Source: Ligilactobacillus animalis KCTC 3501 = DSM 20602 (lineage in GTDB: Bacteria > Bacillota > Bacilli > Lactobacillales > Lactobacillaceae). From it: a DNA stretch of 64,000 nt. The notes beneath the pieces were generated by a model, which worked only from the letters and a program-made list of their open reading frames with translations, ran no database searches and was not told where the DNA came from. This document shows, in pieces, positions 15,644 to 24,794 of this stretch. Every line of letters begins with the position of its first letter. Position 1 is the stretch's first letter. The stretch lies in assembly GCF_001434535.1 (NCBI RefSeq), contig NZ_AYYW01000057.1:211225-275224 (forward strand). Direction: 5' to 3'. Made by a program: the position numbers and the translations under genes.

Positions 15644-17866
15644 TTAATGGATCGTTCGTTTTACTACATAAACATCAGGGACTCGTTTGATATTATCGAT
15701 GACCCGTTGCAAATGTACCTTATCTCTGATCCCTACTGTCACATCGATCGTTGCCATCTTATTATGATCGATCCGTCCGTTGATCGAATTGAGTTGTTTT
15801 GTCGTATTGTTGATCGCCTGTAAAACATCGTTCAACAGACCAGAACGATTATACCCTTGGATCTCAAGGTCAGTATTATAGTGTGTCCGATCATCAGAAA
15901 CAACATTCCAACTTACATCGATCAAACGCGTACCACTTTGTTCAGCATTTTTCACATTAGGACAATCAGTTCGATGGACCGAGACCCCACGCCCTTTAGT
16001 GATATACCCAACGATCTCATCACCTGGGATCGGATTACAACAATGACTCAAGCGGACCAATAGATTATCGATCCCTTCGATCAAGACACTTTCATCATGC
16101 TTATTCTTACTGTTAGCATTGTTATTTTTGATCCCTTTATGATCTTCAAGAAGATCTTTTTCTTGTTGTTTTTTACGTTGTAATTCTTTTTGCTCACGAA
16201 TATCTTGTGTCAAAATATTAATGACCCCAGCTGGCTGTAATTCACCAAATCCGAGCGCTGCATACATATCGTCGCTCGTGGAAATATGCCGTTTAGCCAA
16301 GACCCGCTCAATATTTTTAGTATTTAAAACATCGTGTACATTATAGCCTTCTTCGATCAGCGCTTCTTCTAAGATATCTTTACCTTGGTCGATATTTTGG
16401 ATCCGATCTTGTTGTTTAAAGAAACGCTTGACTTTATTACGTGCCTTATTCGTATGCACTAACTCTAGCCAGTCACGGCTAGGACCGGCCGAATTTTGCG
16501 AGGTCAAAATATCAACGATATCGCCATTTTTGACCTGATAATCCAGTGGAACGATCTTACCATTGACCTTAGCTCCCGTCGTATGGTTTCCGATCTCCGT
16601 ATGGATCGAATAAGCCATATCTAGTGGACCGGCTCCTTTAGGTAATTCAAAGACATCCCCTTTAGGTGTAAAGACATAGACCCGGTCACTAAAGAGATCA
16701 CCCTTGACACTTTCCATGAAATCACTAGCATCAATGGATTCATTTTGTAACTCAATGATCTCTTTGAACAAGTTGAGTTTTTCACCCGTTGTCGTTTCTT
16801 TAACACCATCTGTCTTACCTTCCTTGTAAGCCCAGTGAGCAGCGATACCATATTCAGCCACCCGGTGCATCTCCTCAGTTCTGATCTGCACCTCAAATGG
16901 AGTCCCATTTGGTCCGATCAAAGTCGTATGCAACGATTGGTACATATTAGCTTTAGGCATCGCAATATAATCTTTGAATCGGCCTGGCATTGGGGTCCAC
17001 TTCGTATGGATCGCCCCTAATACCGCATAACAATCCTTGATCGATTTAACGATCACACGGATCGCAAGTAGGTCATATATCTGGCTGAATTGCTTGTGCT
17101 GATCACGCATCTTACGATAGATCGAGTAAATATGCTTTGGTCGCCCATAGATCTCACAATCTTTGAGCTTAAGATCCACGATCGCACCTTTGATCTCATC
17201 GATTGCTTCATTGATGTATTGTAAACGTTCGTCACGTCTTGAATTCATCAAATGCACGATGCGATAGTATTGTTGAGGGTTCAAATATCTTAATGAGGTA
17301 TCTTCCAATTCCCATTTGATCGTACTGATACCTAAACGATCAGCTAACGGTGCATAGATCTCGAGCGTTTCATTTGCAATACGGCGTTGTTTGTCTGGAC
17401 GCAAATGTTTTAAGGTACGCATATTATGCAAACGGTCAGCTAACTTCACGATAATGACCCGTAAGTCTTTTGACATCGCCAAGAGTAGTTTACGGTGATT
17501 TTCAGCTAGCTGTTCTTTGTGTGACTTGTAGCGGATCTTGCTCAATTTTGTGACCCCGTCTACGATCACTTCGATATCTTTACCAAAAAGCTCACCAATA
17601 TCAGCCAAAATAACGGGCGTATCCTCGACCACATCATGCAAAAAACCGGCACTTACCGTTTCAGGATCCATTTTTAATTCAGCTAAGATCGCAGCCACTT
17701 GGATCGGGTGGACGATATATGGTTCTCCTGACTTACGAAATTGTTCACGGTGAACGTAGGTAGCAAAATCACAGGCTTTTTGTACAATCGCCACATGTTC
17801 TGCATTCATGTATTCACTACATTTGTTGATCACATCTTCTGCACTCCAAATTACGTTCTTTTCCAT
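15644..17866 (-). CDS. relA: Bifunctional (p)ppGpp synthetase/hydrolase RelA/SpoT
   Basis: This is the stringent-response enzyme. The order is the HD hydrolase domain (HPIQVAAILAELKMDPETVSAGFLHDVVEDT, residues ~50-80), the synthetase domain (KAEN-like KANMYQSLHTTLIGPNG, with AEYGIAAHWAYKEG), TGS (VYVFTPKGDVFELPKGAGPLDMAYSIHTEIG), a zinc-finger-like region with LSHCCNPIPGDEIVGYITKGRGVSVHRTDC, and a C-terminal ACT domain. The full length of 740 residues suggests both activities. The start ATG follows a hairpin-bearing leader and GGTG. Confidence 0.97.
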   Translation of the reverse strand: MEKNVIWSAEDVINKCSEYMNAEHVAIVQKACDFATYVHREQFRKSGEPYIVHPIQVAAILAELKMDPETVSAGFLHDVVEDTPVILADIGELFGKDIEVIVDGVTKLSKIRYKSHKEQLAENHRKLLLAMSKDLRVIIVKLADRLHNMRTLKHLRPDKQRRIANETLEIYAPLADRLGISTIKWELEDTSLRYLNPQQYYRIVHLMNSRRDERLQYINEAIDEIKGAIVDLKLKDCEIYGRPKHIYSIYRKMRDQHKQFSQIYDLLAIRVIVKSIKDCYAVLGAIHTKWTPMPGRFKDYIAMPKANMYQSLHTTLIGPNGTPFEVQIRTEEMHRVAEYGIAAHWAYKEGKTDGVKETTTGEKLNLFKEIIELQNESIDASDFMESVKGDLFSDRVYVFTPKGDVFELPKGAGPLDMAYSIHTEIGNHTTGAKVNGKIVPLDYQVKNGDIVDILTSQNSAGPSRDWLELVHTNKARNKVKRFFKQQDRIQNIDQGKDILEEALIEEGYNVHDVLNTKNIERVLAKRHISTSDDMYAALGFGELQPAGVINILTQDIREQKELQRKKQQEKDLLEDHKGIKNNNANSKNKHDESVLIEGIDNLLVRLSHCCNPIPGDEIVGYITKGRGVSVHRTDCPNVKNAEQSGTRLIDVSWNVVSDDRTHYNTDLEIQGYNRSGLLNDVLQAINNTTKQLNSINGRIDHNKMATIDVTVGIRDKVHLQRVIDNIKRVPDVYVVKRTIH

Positions 17867-17970
17867 CTCATCACCGTCGCCACTAAAGACAGTAGCGCTT
17901 CCTTTCTCACCAATCTACCAAATTCATTTGAATGCACGATAGGCACTTTTCACTACTGCAAAAAGTGCCT
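17867..17970 (-). promoter_or_regulatory. Leader hairpins upstream of relA (probable member of the leader family)
   Basis: A perfect 10-bp stem, AGGCACTTTT with AAAAGTGCCT (17970-17941), has no U tract, so it is not a terminator. SD tract AGAAAGGAAG (17907-17898) is followed directly by the hairpin CGCTACT/AGTGGCG (17897-17878), and the ATG comes 11 nt later. The first loop contains CAGTAGTG, complementary to CGCTACTG of the second hairpin (one G-U). The geometry fits the family, but only one loop segment pairs. Confidence 0.45.
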
Positions 17971-17986
17971 ATTGCTGTTGTAAATT

Positions 17987-18313
17987 TTATTTGCGTACAG
18001 CACCATAGGCAAAGCATGTCAACATCAGATAAACTACGGTACAATAGATCGCATGGCTATCAAAAAAGAAATCACAACCGATCAAGTAAATAACTGGGAA
18101 AAATAGCACTAGCCAAAACTTATCGGCATGTTTACCTGCATAAAATCCAATTGCGATCGCATAAACTACATTGATACCAAATAAGATCGCACCCGTTTTC
18201 GTGATCTCATCAACATTTAAAACCGTAAAAATGATCGGGATCACGAAACTAAACAGTGTGGCAAAAGCCCAATATGAAATTATTTTTTGGGGTGATACTT
18301 TACTTAATTGCAT
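17987..18313 (-). CDS. Small integral membrane protein, unknown function
   Basis: The protein has 108 residues and about four transmembrane helices (YWAFATLFSFVIPIIFTV, TGAILFGINVVYAIAIGFYAG, FWLVLFFPVIYLIGC, YCTVVYLMLTCFAYGAV). No family was recognised. I chose ATG at 18313 because AGG lies 8 nt upstream; an ATG two codons earlier is too close to it. It lies between rsmE and relA on the same strand. Confidence 0.7.
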   Translation of the reverse strand: MQLSKVSPQKIISYWAFATLFSFVIPIIFTVLNVDEITKTGAILFGINVVYAIAIGFYAGKHADKFWLVLFFPVIYLIGCDFFFDSHAIYCTVVYLMLTCFAYGAVRK

Positions 18314-18394
18314 TCTCATTACCTGTTTCTAAAATTAATTAATTTTATTTTACCGTAAAATCACATTTTAGTATAGAAGAAACTCTGCTACAGG

Positions 18395-19144
18395 CTATTT
18401 GACCAATTCTAACGCATACGAAAGCGTCGCTAAAAGATATAGTGGCGCTGTCTCAGCCCGCATAATCCTTGGCCCTAACCCCGCTTGAATGAAACCTTCT
18501 TGCATCAAGATCTCGATCTCATTTGTTGATAAACCACCTTCTGGGCCAAAAACTGCCGTCAGATGTGGGGCTTGGTGTGCAATAAGTTGTTCAATAACTT
18601 TGACTAAATTAGCTTTTTCCCCTTGTTTAGCTGCTTCTTCATAGGCCACGATACCTGACTCATCTGTGGCTAGTTTTAATTCTTTCAAGCTGTTGCAATA
18701 GCTGATTGTTGGGATCGTTGTGCGATGTGACTGTTCAGCCGCTGCTAAAGCGATCTTTTCCAACCGTGCGATCTTTTTAGCTTGCTTTTTATCATCCCAC
18801 TTGGCGACCGAAAAATCACCTTTGAAAAAGATAAATCTATCAGCTCCCAATTCTGTTCCCTTTTGCACGATTAATTCCGCTTTATCACCCTTAGAAAGGC
18901 CACAAGCGATCGTGGTTACAACGGGCAATTCAGTTTGATGACTAAAAGTTTCAATGACCTTAGCTCGTGCCTGTTGTTTATCGACTGCAGTCACTTCCAT
19001 CAATTGAACTTGCTTATCTGGAGTCACCAACTCAAATTTATCCCCAACACGCATCCGCATTACTGTGATTGCATGCTTATAGATATCTTTTGGTAAAACA
19101 AATTGCTCATTGGCTAACATTTCATTATAAAAATAACGTTGCAT
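18395..19144 (-). CDS. rsmE: 16S rRNA m3U1498 methyltransferase
   Basis: This SPOUT-class enzyme has 249 residues. The N-terminal PUA-like part (DIYKHAITVMRMRVGDKFELVT) and the knot motifs AVFGPEGGLSTNEIEIL and GLGPRIMRAETAPLYLLATLSY are diagnostic of RsmE. It is 3 nt downstream of prmA, a conserved pair. Confidence 0.95.
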   Translation of the reverse strand: MQRYFYNEMLANEQFVLPKDIYKHAITVMRMRVGDKFELVTPDKQVQLMEVTAVDKQQARAKVIETFSHQTELPVVTTIACGLSKGDKAELIVQKGTELGADRFIFFKGDFSVAKWDDKKQAKKIARLEKIALAAAEQSHRTTIPTISYCNSLKELKLATDESGIVAYEEAAKQGEKANLVKVIEQLIAHQAPHLTAVFGPEGGLSTNEIEILMQEGFIQAGLGPRIMRAETAPLYLLATLSYALELVK

Positions 19145-19147
19145 TTT

Positions 19148-20035
19148 TTAGACCTCATCTGTCGTTGGCATATGGGCGATGATCGAGTACCAATCTTTTA
19201 TATTTAAGATTTGATCGATCACAAAACCTTTGGCTTCAATTTCACTGACGATCAAATCTTTTTTATCAGCGATGATCCCGGAAGTGATAAAGATCCCACC
19301 TGGCTTTAAGCACTCATAAGCTTGAGGGATCAAAGGTACGATGATCTCGGCTAAGATATTAGCCGTGATCAACCCAACTTTGGTCTTGATCCCAGCCAAC
19401 AAGTCATTTGCTCCCACCGTGATCGCATCTTGCATGCCATTTAACGCCAAATTTTCTTCGGCCGCCTTGACCGCTTCAGCATCAACATCATAAGCAGCGA
19501 TCTGAGCGACACCAAAATACTTAGCTGCAATACTCAAGACACCCGAACCAGTGCCCACATCTATCATGGTCTCTCCACCACGCACAACAGTCTCTAATGC
19601 TTGTAATGCTAATTTAGTTGTTGGATGAGTTCCCGTTCCAAAAGCACGACCGGGATCAAGTTTGATAACTTTTTCATCAGTTGTTTCTGGCGTATAACTT
19701 TCCCAACTTGGCACGATCGTCAAATAGCGCGTTAAACGGACTGGATGATAGTATTTCTTCCAAACATCTGCCCAAGAATCATCATCCAGTTCGGCTAATT
19801 TGACAGTTCCCTTGCCTGGATCTAAGCCAAATTCGCGCAATTGTGCGATCTTTTGTTCTAATTCAGGGAGTAGCTCTACTAAGCCAGCCTGTGCTTGAAA
19901 ATATGTAGCTAATTCAACTTGACTAAGATCTGAATCATCGATCTCAACGCCACCAGCCCCATTTTCCATCAAAAGATTGATAACAGCTTCACTCGCCTCA
20001 TTTGTCGTCGTTACAGTTAATTTGATCCAATCCAA
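19148..20035 (-). CDS. prmA: Ribosomal protein L11 methyltransferase
   Basis: The enzyme trimethylates L11. An N-terminal substrate domain (WIKLTVTTTNEASEAVINLLMENGAGGVEIDD) is followed by the methylase domain. That domain has LDPGRAFGTGTHPTTKLALQALE, SAM motif I IDVGTGSGVLSIAAKYFG and VGLITANILAEIIVPLIP. It has 295 residues and is in an operon with the DUF3013 gene and rsmE. Confidence 0.96.
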   Translation of the reverse strand: MDWIKLTVTTTNEASEAVINLLMENGAGGVEIDDSDLSQVELATYFQAQAGLVELLPELEQKIAQLREFGLDPGKGTVKLAELDDDSWADVWKKYYHPVRLTRYLTIVPSWESYTPETTDEKVIKLDPGRAFGTGTHPTTKLALQALETVVRGGETMIDVGTGSGVLSIAAKYFGVAQIAAYDVDAEAVKAAEENLALNGMQDAITVGANDLLAGIKTKVGLITANILAEIIVPLIPQAYECLKPGGIFITSGIIADKKDLIVSEIEAKGFVIDQILNIKDWYSIIAHMPTTDEV

Positions 20036-20053
20036 AATAAATTCATCCTTTGC

Positions 20054-20542
20054 TTAAAATTTAGGGTACGGCAAATTTTCCGCAGCCGTATTCTCAGTCG
20101 CATCCTGCACAAATCTTTCAAATTCACTCATCGACCAGGTCAATTCGAATAATTCCTTGTCGCTGTCATTTAAAAAGTCAAGCAGATCCGAACGTCCATT
20201 GTCTAACACGATCTGTAAATAACTAAAAAATGCTTTACCACGTGCTAATGTCCAACCTTTTTTACCAGCATAGCTCAAGCACGCTAAATACGCTTCTGGT
20301 TCGACTTGAGCTGCATTTTTCTCATCATAAAATAAAATACTGTCACTAAATGAAATGATCGCTTCATCCGAACTTACTCCTTCCGCGTCTGTGATGACTT
20401 GACTAGTAGAATTTTCGGCGTAAAAAGTCAATTCCATCTCAAATGTTTTGGCGCGTTTATTCCAAAAAAGTTCGATCTTACCATCAAAATCTAAGCTATC
20501 TATATTGCTTTCCAAAAAAGTCAAAAGATCTGTTTTTGCCAT
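20054..20542 (-). CDS. DUF3013 family protein
   Basis: The protein has 162 residues, acidic and soluble (NIDSLDFDGKIELFWNKRAKTFEMELTFYAEN; LARGKAFFSYLQIVLDNGRSDLLDFL). It matches the DUF3013 family found beside prmA in lactobacilli and streptococci. The role is unknown. AGGA lies upstream of the ATG. Confidence 0.75.
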   Translation of the reverse strand: MAKTDLLTFLESNIDSLDFDGKIELFWNKRAKTFEMELTFYAENSTSQVITDAEGVSSDEAIISFSDSILFYDEKNAAQVEPEAYLACLSYAGKKGWTLARGKAFFSYLQIVLDNGRSDLLDFLNDSDKELFELTWSMSEFERFVQDATENTAAENLPYPKF

Positions 20543-20760
20543 CCAATCAATCCTGTCTGTGTATAGTTATACTAATATAGTAACCTCTAGGCGGGATAGA
20601 AAACAAGTTTAATTCGATAATCTTTTGTTTTTAGCTGATTTAACGTATATTTTATCGTTTTTAGCAATATTTTATTAATTTTTTACACTCAAGTAAGTAC
20701 AAAAGCCATAATTTCTGATAAACTAAGAGTGTGAATTACTAACTTTAGGAGATGATTTAC
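20543..20760. other. Divergent intergenic region, DUF3013 gene / nucleoside hydrolase
   Basis: The 218-nt A/T-rich gap between divergent genes must hold both promoters. The plus-strand SD AGGAG is at 20747-20751. I see no hairpin, repeat or small gene that I would defend. Confidence 0.4.
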
Positions 20761-21720
20761 TTGGCAAAATACAAAATGATTCTTGATCTCGATACTGGGA
20801 TCGACGATGCATTAGCCATCGCTTATGCTTTAGCTTCAGAAGAATGCGATCTGATCGGGATCGTGGGTTCATATGGTAACATTCTAGTCGAAGATGGGGT
20901 CCAAAATAGTTTAGACTTGCTTGAACTGTTAGGACATCCAGATATTCCAGTTTTCACTGGGCTTCCACACGCTTCTACTAAGGATAGCTTTGAAGTTATG
21001 CCGATCAGTGCCCAGATCCACGGCAAAAACGGGATCGGTGAAGTCAAACTTAAAAAGGCTGACCGTAAACCAGAAACAATGTCTGGAGTCGATTTCTTCA
21101 TCGAAGCTGCTCACAAATACGGCAAAGATCTCGTGATCGTTCCAACTGGTCCTTTGACAAACTTAGCTGCCGCCTTAGAAAAAGATCCTGAGATCGCTAA
21201 ACTTGTAGGTAAAGTTACCTTAATGGGTGGAGCTTTGACTGTTCCTGGTAACGTCAATCCGGTAACTGAAGCTAACATCAATCAAGATCCTGAAGCAGCT
21301 GATAAAGTCTTTCGCAGTGAATTCCCATTGACGATGATCGGCTTAGACGTTACGACCCGAACACTCTTGACTACAAAAGAAACTCAAAAGTGGCGCGACT
21401 TAAAGACTTTAGCCGGTGAAAAATATGCTGATCTGACAGATTACTATATCGATGCTTACAAAGTTACAAGTCCTCACTTAGGTGGCTGTGCTTTACACGA
21501 TCCACTAGCTGTTGCAGCAGCGATCGATCCTTCGTTAGTAACAACACTTGATCTAAACATGAAAGTTGATACCGAGGGGCCTTATGCCGGACGCACGATC
21601 GGGGATGAGACTCGGATCAACGAACCCGCTTTATTGACTAAAGCAGCCGTCAACGTTGATAAAACCCGCTTTGTCGATTTATTCATGGAACGTTTGACGA
21701 CGCTATTTAGCAAAAATTAG
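20761..21720 (+). CDS. Inosine-uridine preferring nucleoside hydrolase family protein
   Basis: The enzyme cleaves ribonucleosides to base and ribose for salvage. The N-terminal Asp cluster DLDTGIDDALAIAYAL replaces the usual DTDPGxDD but keeps the calcium-binding Asp residues. VIVPTGPLTNLAAALEKDPEI, VTLMGGAL, EANINQDPEAADKVF and the C-terminal LHDPLAVAAAIDP (Asp ligand) follow. I chose TTG at 20761, 9 nt after GGAG; an ATG at 20752 directly abuts the SD. It has 319 residues. Confidence 0.88.
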   Translation: MAKYKMILDLDTGIDDALAIAYALASEECDLIGIVGSYGNILVEDGVQNSLDLLELLGHPDIPVFTGLPHASTKDSFEVMPISAQIHGKNGIGEVKLKKADRKPETMSGVDFFIEAAHKYGKDLVIVPTGPLTNLAAALEKDPEIAKLVGKVTLMGGALTVPGNVNPVTEANINQDPEAADKVFRSEFPLTMIGLDVTTRTLLTTKETQKWRDLKTLAGEKYADLTDYYIDAYKVTSPHLGGCALHDPLAVAAAIDPSLVTTLDLNMKVDTEGPYAGRTIGDETRINEPALLTKAAVNVDKTRFVDLFMERLTTLFSKN

Positions 21721-21738
21721 GAAGATGAGGCTTAAGCA

Positions 21739-22089
21739 ATGAATATTCTTGGGACATCCCTTTATATCTTTTGGCTTTTGCTGGGCATCTTAAAATTTAG
21801 TTCTTTACCGCATAACCGCAGTTTTTCTTACCAACAAGCCTTCTTTGGTACTTTGTACTGGTACAAAAATTTTAGAAATTTACTGTTGCTCTGCGCTTTG
21901 ATGGTCTTATTTATTTTTGCGCCACTAAAATTGATCTACTTTCTATTTTTTATTACCGCCTGCCTAATATTTCTTATGACAGCGCGCAATTTTTGGCTTC
22001 GGATCGGCAACGCTTGGACAAGTATCTTTCTTTGTTTAGCTTGTATCTTTATCGGGATCGGCACTGGACTATTTGTTTTCAGAACTTAA
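21739..22089 (+). CDS. Small integral membrane protein, unknown function
   Basis: The protein has 116 residues, very hydrophobic, with about four transmembrane helices (LYIFWLLLGILKF, LLLLCALMVLFIFAPL, LIYFLFFITACLIFLM, SIFLCLACIFIGIGTGLFVF). It begins 18 nt after the nucleoside hydrolase stop, so it is cotranscribed. No family is recognised; it could help nucleoside uptake or be unrelated. Confidence 0.65.
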   Translation: MNILGTSLYIFWLLLGILKFSSLPHNRSFSYQQAFFGTLYWYKNFRNLLLLCALMVLFIFAPLKLIYFLFFITACLIFLMTARNFWLRIGNAWTSIFLCLACIFIGIGTGLFVFRT

Positions 22090-22096
22090 ATATTTG

Positions 22097-22127
22097 CTCC
22101 CTTGGTCATGGCTAAGGGAGTTTTTTG
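22097..22127 (+). terminator. Terminator after the nucleoside hydrolase operon
   Basis: CTCCCTT-N10-AAGGGAG is followed by TTTTTT on the plus strand. Confidence 0.85.
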
Positions 22128-22131
22128 CGTA

Positions 22132-22168
22132 CAAAAAAAGACCTGCCTTTTTGGCAGATCTTCTTTGG
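22132..22168 (-). terminator. greA terminator
   Basis: On the minus strand GATCTGCC-N5-GGCAGGTC ends in seven T, immediately after the greA stop. Confidence 0.85.
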
Positions 22169-22174
22169 ACAAAA

Positions 22175-22648
22175 TTATTTAACTTCAATGATCTTGACTT
22201 GCATTTCACCGCCAGGAGTTTCAACACTCACGGTCTCGCCCACTTTATGTCCAACTAAGCTTTGGGCGATCGGTGATTCGTTTGAGATCTTACCAGCAAA
22301 TGGATCAGCTTCAGCAGCACCCACGATCTGGTAAGTTTCTGGTTCATCGTCGTCTTCTTGGAAGACTACTGTTTTACCGATCGCAACTTCGTCAGCAGCG
22401 ATCGAGCCATTATCAATGATCTCAGCATGGTTCAACATGTTTTCGACTTCTTTGATCCGACCTTCAAGCATTGATTGTTCATTCTTTGCTGCTTCGTATT
22501 CGGAGTTTTCAGATAGATCTCCAAAGGAACGAGCGATCTTGATCCGTTCGATGATCTCTGCTCGTTTAGTTGTCCGAAGTTCTTCTAATTCAACTTCAAG
22601 TTTTTCTTTACCTTCCAATGTCATTGGAAATGTTTTTTCTTCAGCCAT
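22175..22648 (-). CDS. greA: Transcription elongation factor GreA
   Basis: GreA rescues backtracked RNA polymerase. It has 157 residues with the N-terminal coiled coil ([21 protein letters not shown]...[23 protein letters not shown], carrying the acidic tip D-L-S-E-N-S-E-Y) and the C-terminal FKBP-like domain ending [24 protein letters not shown]. It has its own promoter. Confidence 0.97.
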   Translation of the reverse strand: MAEEKTFPMTLEGKEKLEVELEELRTTKRAEIIERIKIARSFGDLSENSEYEAAKNEQSMLEGRIKEVENMLNHAEIIDNGSIAADEVAIGKTVVFQEDDDEPETYQIVGAAEADPFAGKISNESPIAQSLVGHKVGETVSVETPGGEMQVKIIEVK

Positions 22649-22684
22649 TTTTACACCTCATTAATATCATTAACTGCGTGGTTC

Positions 22685-22693
22685 ATTATACCA
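22685..22693 (-). promoter_or_regulatory. greA promoter (extended -10)
   Basis: TGGTATAAT on the minus strand is an extended -10 about 40 nt before the greA start. A good -35 is not visible. It overlaps the end of udk, so it may supplement readthrough from udk. Confidence 0.55.
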
Positions 22694-22696
22694 CAA

Positions 22697-23344
22697 CTAG
22701 TCTTCGTTTTTACGAATGATGTCACGAACTTTTGTGACCAAAAGATCGATCGCAACCTGATTTTCGCCACCTTCAGGCACAATAATGTCAGCATAACGCT
22801 TTGAAGGTTCAATAAATTGATGATACATTGGCTTGACCGTTTCAAGATATTGATCGATCACTGATTGCAAGGTCCGACCGCGTTCTTCGATATCACGTTG
22901 GATACGACGAATAATCCGAATATCGTCATCAGCATCCACGAAGATCTTAATATCCATCAAATCACGTAAACGTGCGTCGTTTAGCGTTAAAATACCTTCC
23001 ACAATGATAACTTCTCGCGGTTCTTGAACTACGACTTCCTTGCTCCGTGTATGAGCAGCATAATCGTAAACCGGGATCTCGATCGTCTTCCAGTTGAGCA
23101 GATCTTCAAGTTGTTCGATCAAGAGATCTGTATCAAAGGCATTTGGATGGTCATAGTTGACTTTAGTACGTTCTTCAAATGGAACATCATCTTGACTCTT
23201 GTAATATGAATCTTCTTGGAGCATCATCAAGGAATGACCATGAAGTTGATCAAAGATCGCACGGGAAACAGAGGTCTTCCCACTACCTGATCCCCCAGTT
23301 ACACCGATAATAATTGGACGTGGACGCTTCTTTGCTTCTGACAT
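22697..23344 (-). CDS. udk: Uridine kinase
   Basis: The enzyme phosphorylates uridine and cytidine in pyrimidine salvage. It has 215 residues with the P-loop [48 protein letters not shown] (substrate site) and [32 protein letters not shown]. It lies between mltG and greA. Confidence 0.96.
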   Translation of the reverse strand: MSEAKKRPRPIIIGVTGGSGSGKTSVSRAIFDQLHGHSLMMLQEDSYYKSQDDVPFEERTKVNYDHPNAFDTDLLIEQLEDLLNWKTIEIPVYDYAAHTRSKEVVVQEPREVIIVEGILTLNDARLRDLMDIKIFVDADDDIRIIRRIQRDIEERGRTLQSVIDQYLETVKPMYHQFIEPSKRYADIIVPEGGENQVAIDLLVTKVRDIIRKNED

Positions 23345-23368
23345 TAATAAATACCTACCTTAAATTAA

Positions 23369-24466
23369 TTATTGATTATCTTTTTCGAGTTTCTTGGTCA
23401 ATGCTTGATGTTCTTCATAAGTCTTGGAGAAGTAGACCTTACCTGTCTTCATATTTGCGATGAAATAAAGATAACCTTTATCCTTATCGACTGGGTCTAA
23501 GACAGCTTTTACCGATGCAATACTTGGGTTATTGAACGGCCCAGGTCCCATACCTTCATTTTGATATAGATTGTATGGAGAATCAACTTCAAGATCTTTA
23601 TATGTCACATTTTGCTTGTGTTTACCCAAAGCATAAAGAACTGAGATATCTGATTGGATCTTCATATTCTTTTCTAAGCGATTTTCAAACACACCTGCGA
23701 TCTTATAACGATCATCTGCAGTCACACCTTCGCGCTCAACTAGAGAAGCTAAGGTCAAGACTTGTTGAACTGTGTAGTGACGTTCGGAGATCTTACTGTA
23801 GTATGGTGACAACATTTCATTAGTCTTAGCTACCATTTGTTCGACCAATTGTTTTAATGTCGTATCATCTTGAACTGAATAAGTAGCTGGATATAAGTAG
23901 CCTTCTAAACGATAACGAACATCTTTGGCTTCAAGCGCTGATGTTAATAACTCTGGATACTTGTTTTTTAACTCGTTTAAGAAAGTTTCGTCGTTGACTA
24001 ATGCCAAAAAGTCCTTCTTACTGAACTTAGTCGCATTTTGGATCTCAGTTCCGACCTCATCGATCGTTACCCCTTCTTTAACAAGAACTTTTCCTGAGTC
24101 AAGTGGTTCACTAGTGCCACCTTTTTGTAAAGCTTTTGAGATCTGTTCAAGTGTCATCGAGGGTTTTAGTTCATAGTACCCTGCCTTAAAATTCCCTAGT
24201 TTATTGGTCTTAACATAGTAATCAAAGACAAAGCCGCTCTTGATGACCTTTTTTTCCTCCAAAATAGCGCCGATCTGTTTGTTGTTACTTCCAACAGGGA
24301 TCTTGACCTCGATACGTTGACTCGAGTTTTTGTCAAGTGGTTGCAAAGCCGTCTTAACGTAGTGGTAGCCAAATGCTCCGACTAATACGATCAAAACTAC
24401 GATCACCAAGATAACTCCAGTGATGATTTTTTTAGCAACCGATTTCTTTGCTTTTTCTTTACCCAA
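23369..24466 (-). CDS. mltG: Endolytic murein transglycosylase MltG (YceG family)
   Basis: This membrane-anchored enzyme cleaves nascent peptidoglycan strands. A basic N-terminus is followed by one transmembrane helix (IITGVILVIVVLIVLVGAFGY). The lytic domain has LASLVEREGVTADDRYKIAGVFENRL (catalytic Glu), DISVLYALG and SPYNLYQNEGMGPGPFNNPSIASVKAVLDP. I chose TTG at 24466 (MGKEKAKKS), 7 nt after AAGGGTG; a GTG three codons earlier lies inside that SD. It has 365 residues. Confidence 0.92.
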   Translation of the reverse strand: MGKEKAKKSVAKKIITGVILVIVVLIVLVGAFGYHYVKTALQPLDKNSSQRIEVKIPVGSNNKQIGAILEEKKVIKSGFVFDYYVKTNKLGNFKAGYYELKPSMTLEQISKALQKGGTSEPLDSGKVLVKEGVTIDEVGTEIQNATKFSKKDFLALVNDETFLNELKNKYPELLTSALEAKDVRYRLEGYLYPATYSVQDDTTLKQLVEQMVAKTNEMLSPYYSKISERHYTVQQVLTLASLVEREGVTADDRYKIAGVFENRLEKNMKIQSDISVLYALGKHKQNVTYKDLEVDSPYNLYQNEGMGPGPFNNPSIASVKAVLDPVDKDKGYLYFIANMKTGKVYFSKTYEEHQALTKKLEKDNQ

Positions 24467-24650
24467 AGTAATCACCCTTACTACACTAATGTGAACAAAT
24501 ATAAATATATATTTGTGAAAGAATTATAGTTTTTCCTTTCCTGCGTTTTAAGCCCCTAGCTAACTTGCTATGTATAAAGATCATACACTGGATCTATCGA
24601 TTTTATGAGATCTTTAGCCCCACATTGTGCTCTTTCTGACTATGATCTCT
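24467..24650 (-). promoter_or_regulatory. Structured 5' leader element, copy at mltG
   Basis: P1 is GAGATC (24649-24644) with GATCTC (24612-24607). Its loop holds GAAAGA (24636-24631) and AATGTG (24626-24621). SD tract AGGAAAGGAAAA ends at 24531. P2 is ACTATA (24530-24525) with TGTAGT (24485-24480). It encloses TCTTTC (24522-24517), an inner 9-bp stem ACAAATATA/TATATTTGT (24516-24495) and TCACATT (24494-24488), which complement the P1-loop segments. A second SD, AAGGGTG, and the TTG start follow. The 3' half is strikingly similar to the rpoZ copy. Confidence 0.65.
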
Positions 24651-24705
24651 TTGACCCATGGCATTATTTCATCTAAGCCACTCCCGTGTAAACTCTATCT
24701 CTACC

Positions 24706-24734
24706 ATTATATAAGCGTGGTTGCCTAATTGCAA
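24706..24734 (-). promoter_or_regulatory. mltG promoter
   Basis: TTGCAA (24734-24729) and TATAAT (24711-24706) are separated by exactly 17 nt, a near-consensus sigma-A promoter. It produces a leader of about 235 nt before the mltG start. Confidence 0.8.
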
Positions 24735-24754
24735 TATTGTATCATGGTTAATTT

Positions 24755-24788
24755 CTAAAAAAAGAAGCCCATATGAGCTCCTTTAATT
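24755..24788 (-). terminator. pheST terminator
   Basis: On the minus strand AAAGGAGC-N6-GGGCTTCTTTTTTT forms a short stem (one G-U) with a seven-T tract right after the pheT stop. Confidence 0.75.
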
Positions 24789-24794
24789 TTATTT

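Noticed and set aside
15857..17235. Several 60-95 codon frames within relA on both strands
   Set aside because: Shadows of the relA reading frame with no start signals.
17941..17970. Terminator downstream of the small membrane protein gene
   Set aside because: The 10-bp stem has no U tract on either strand; I treat it as the first hairpin of the relA leader instead.
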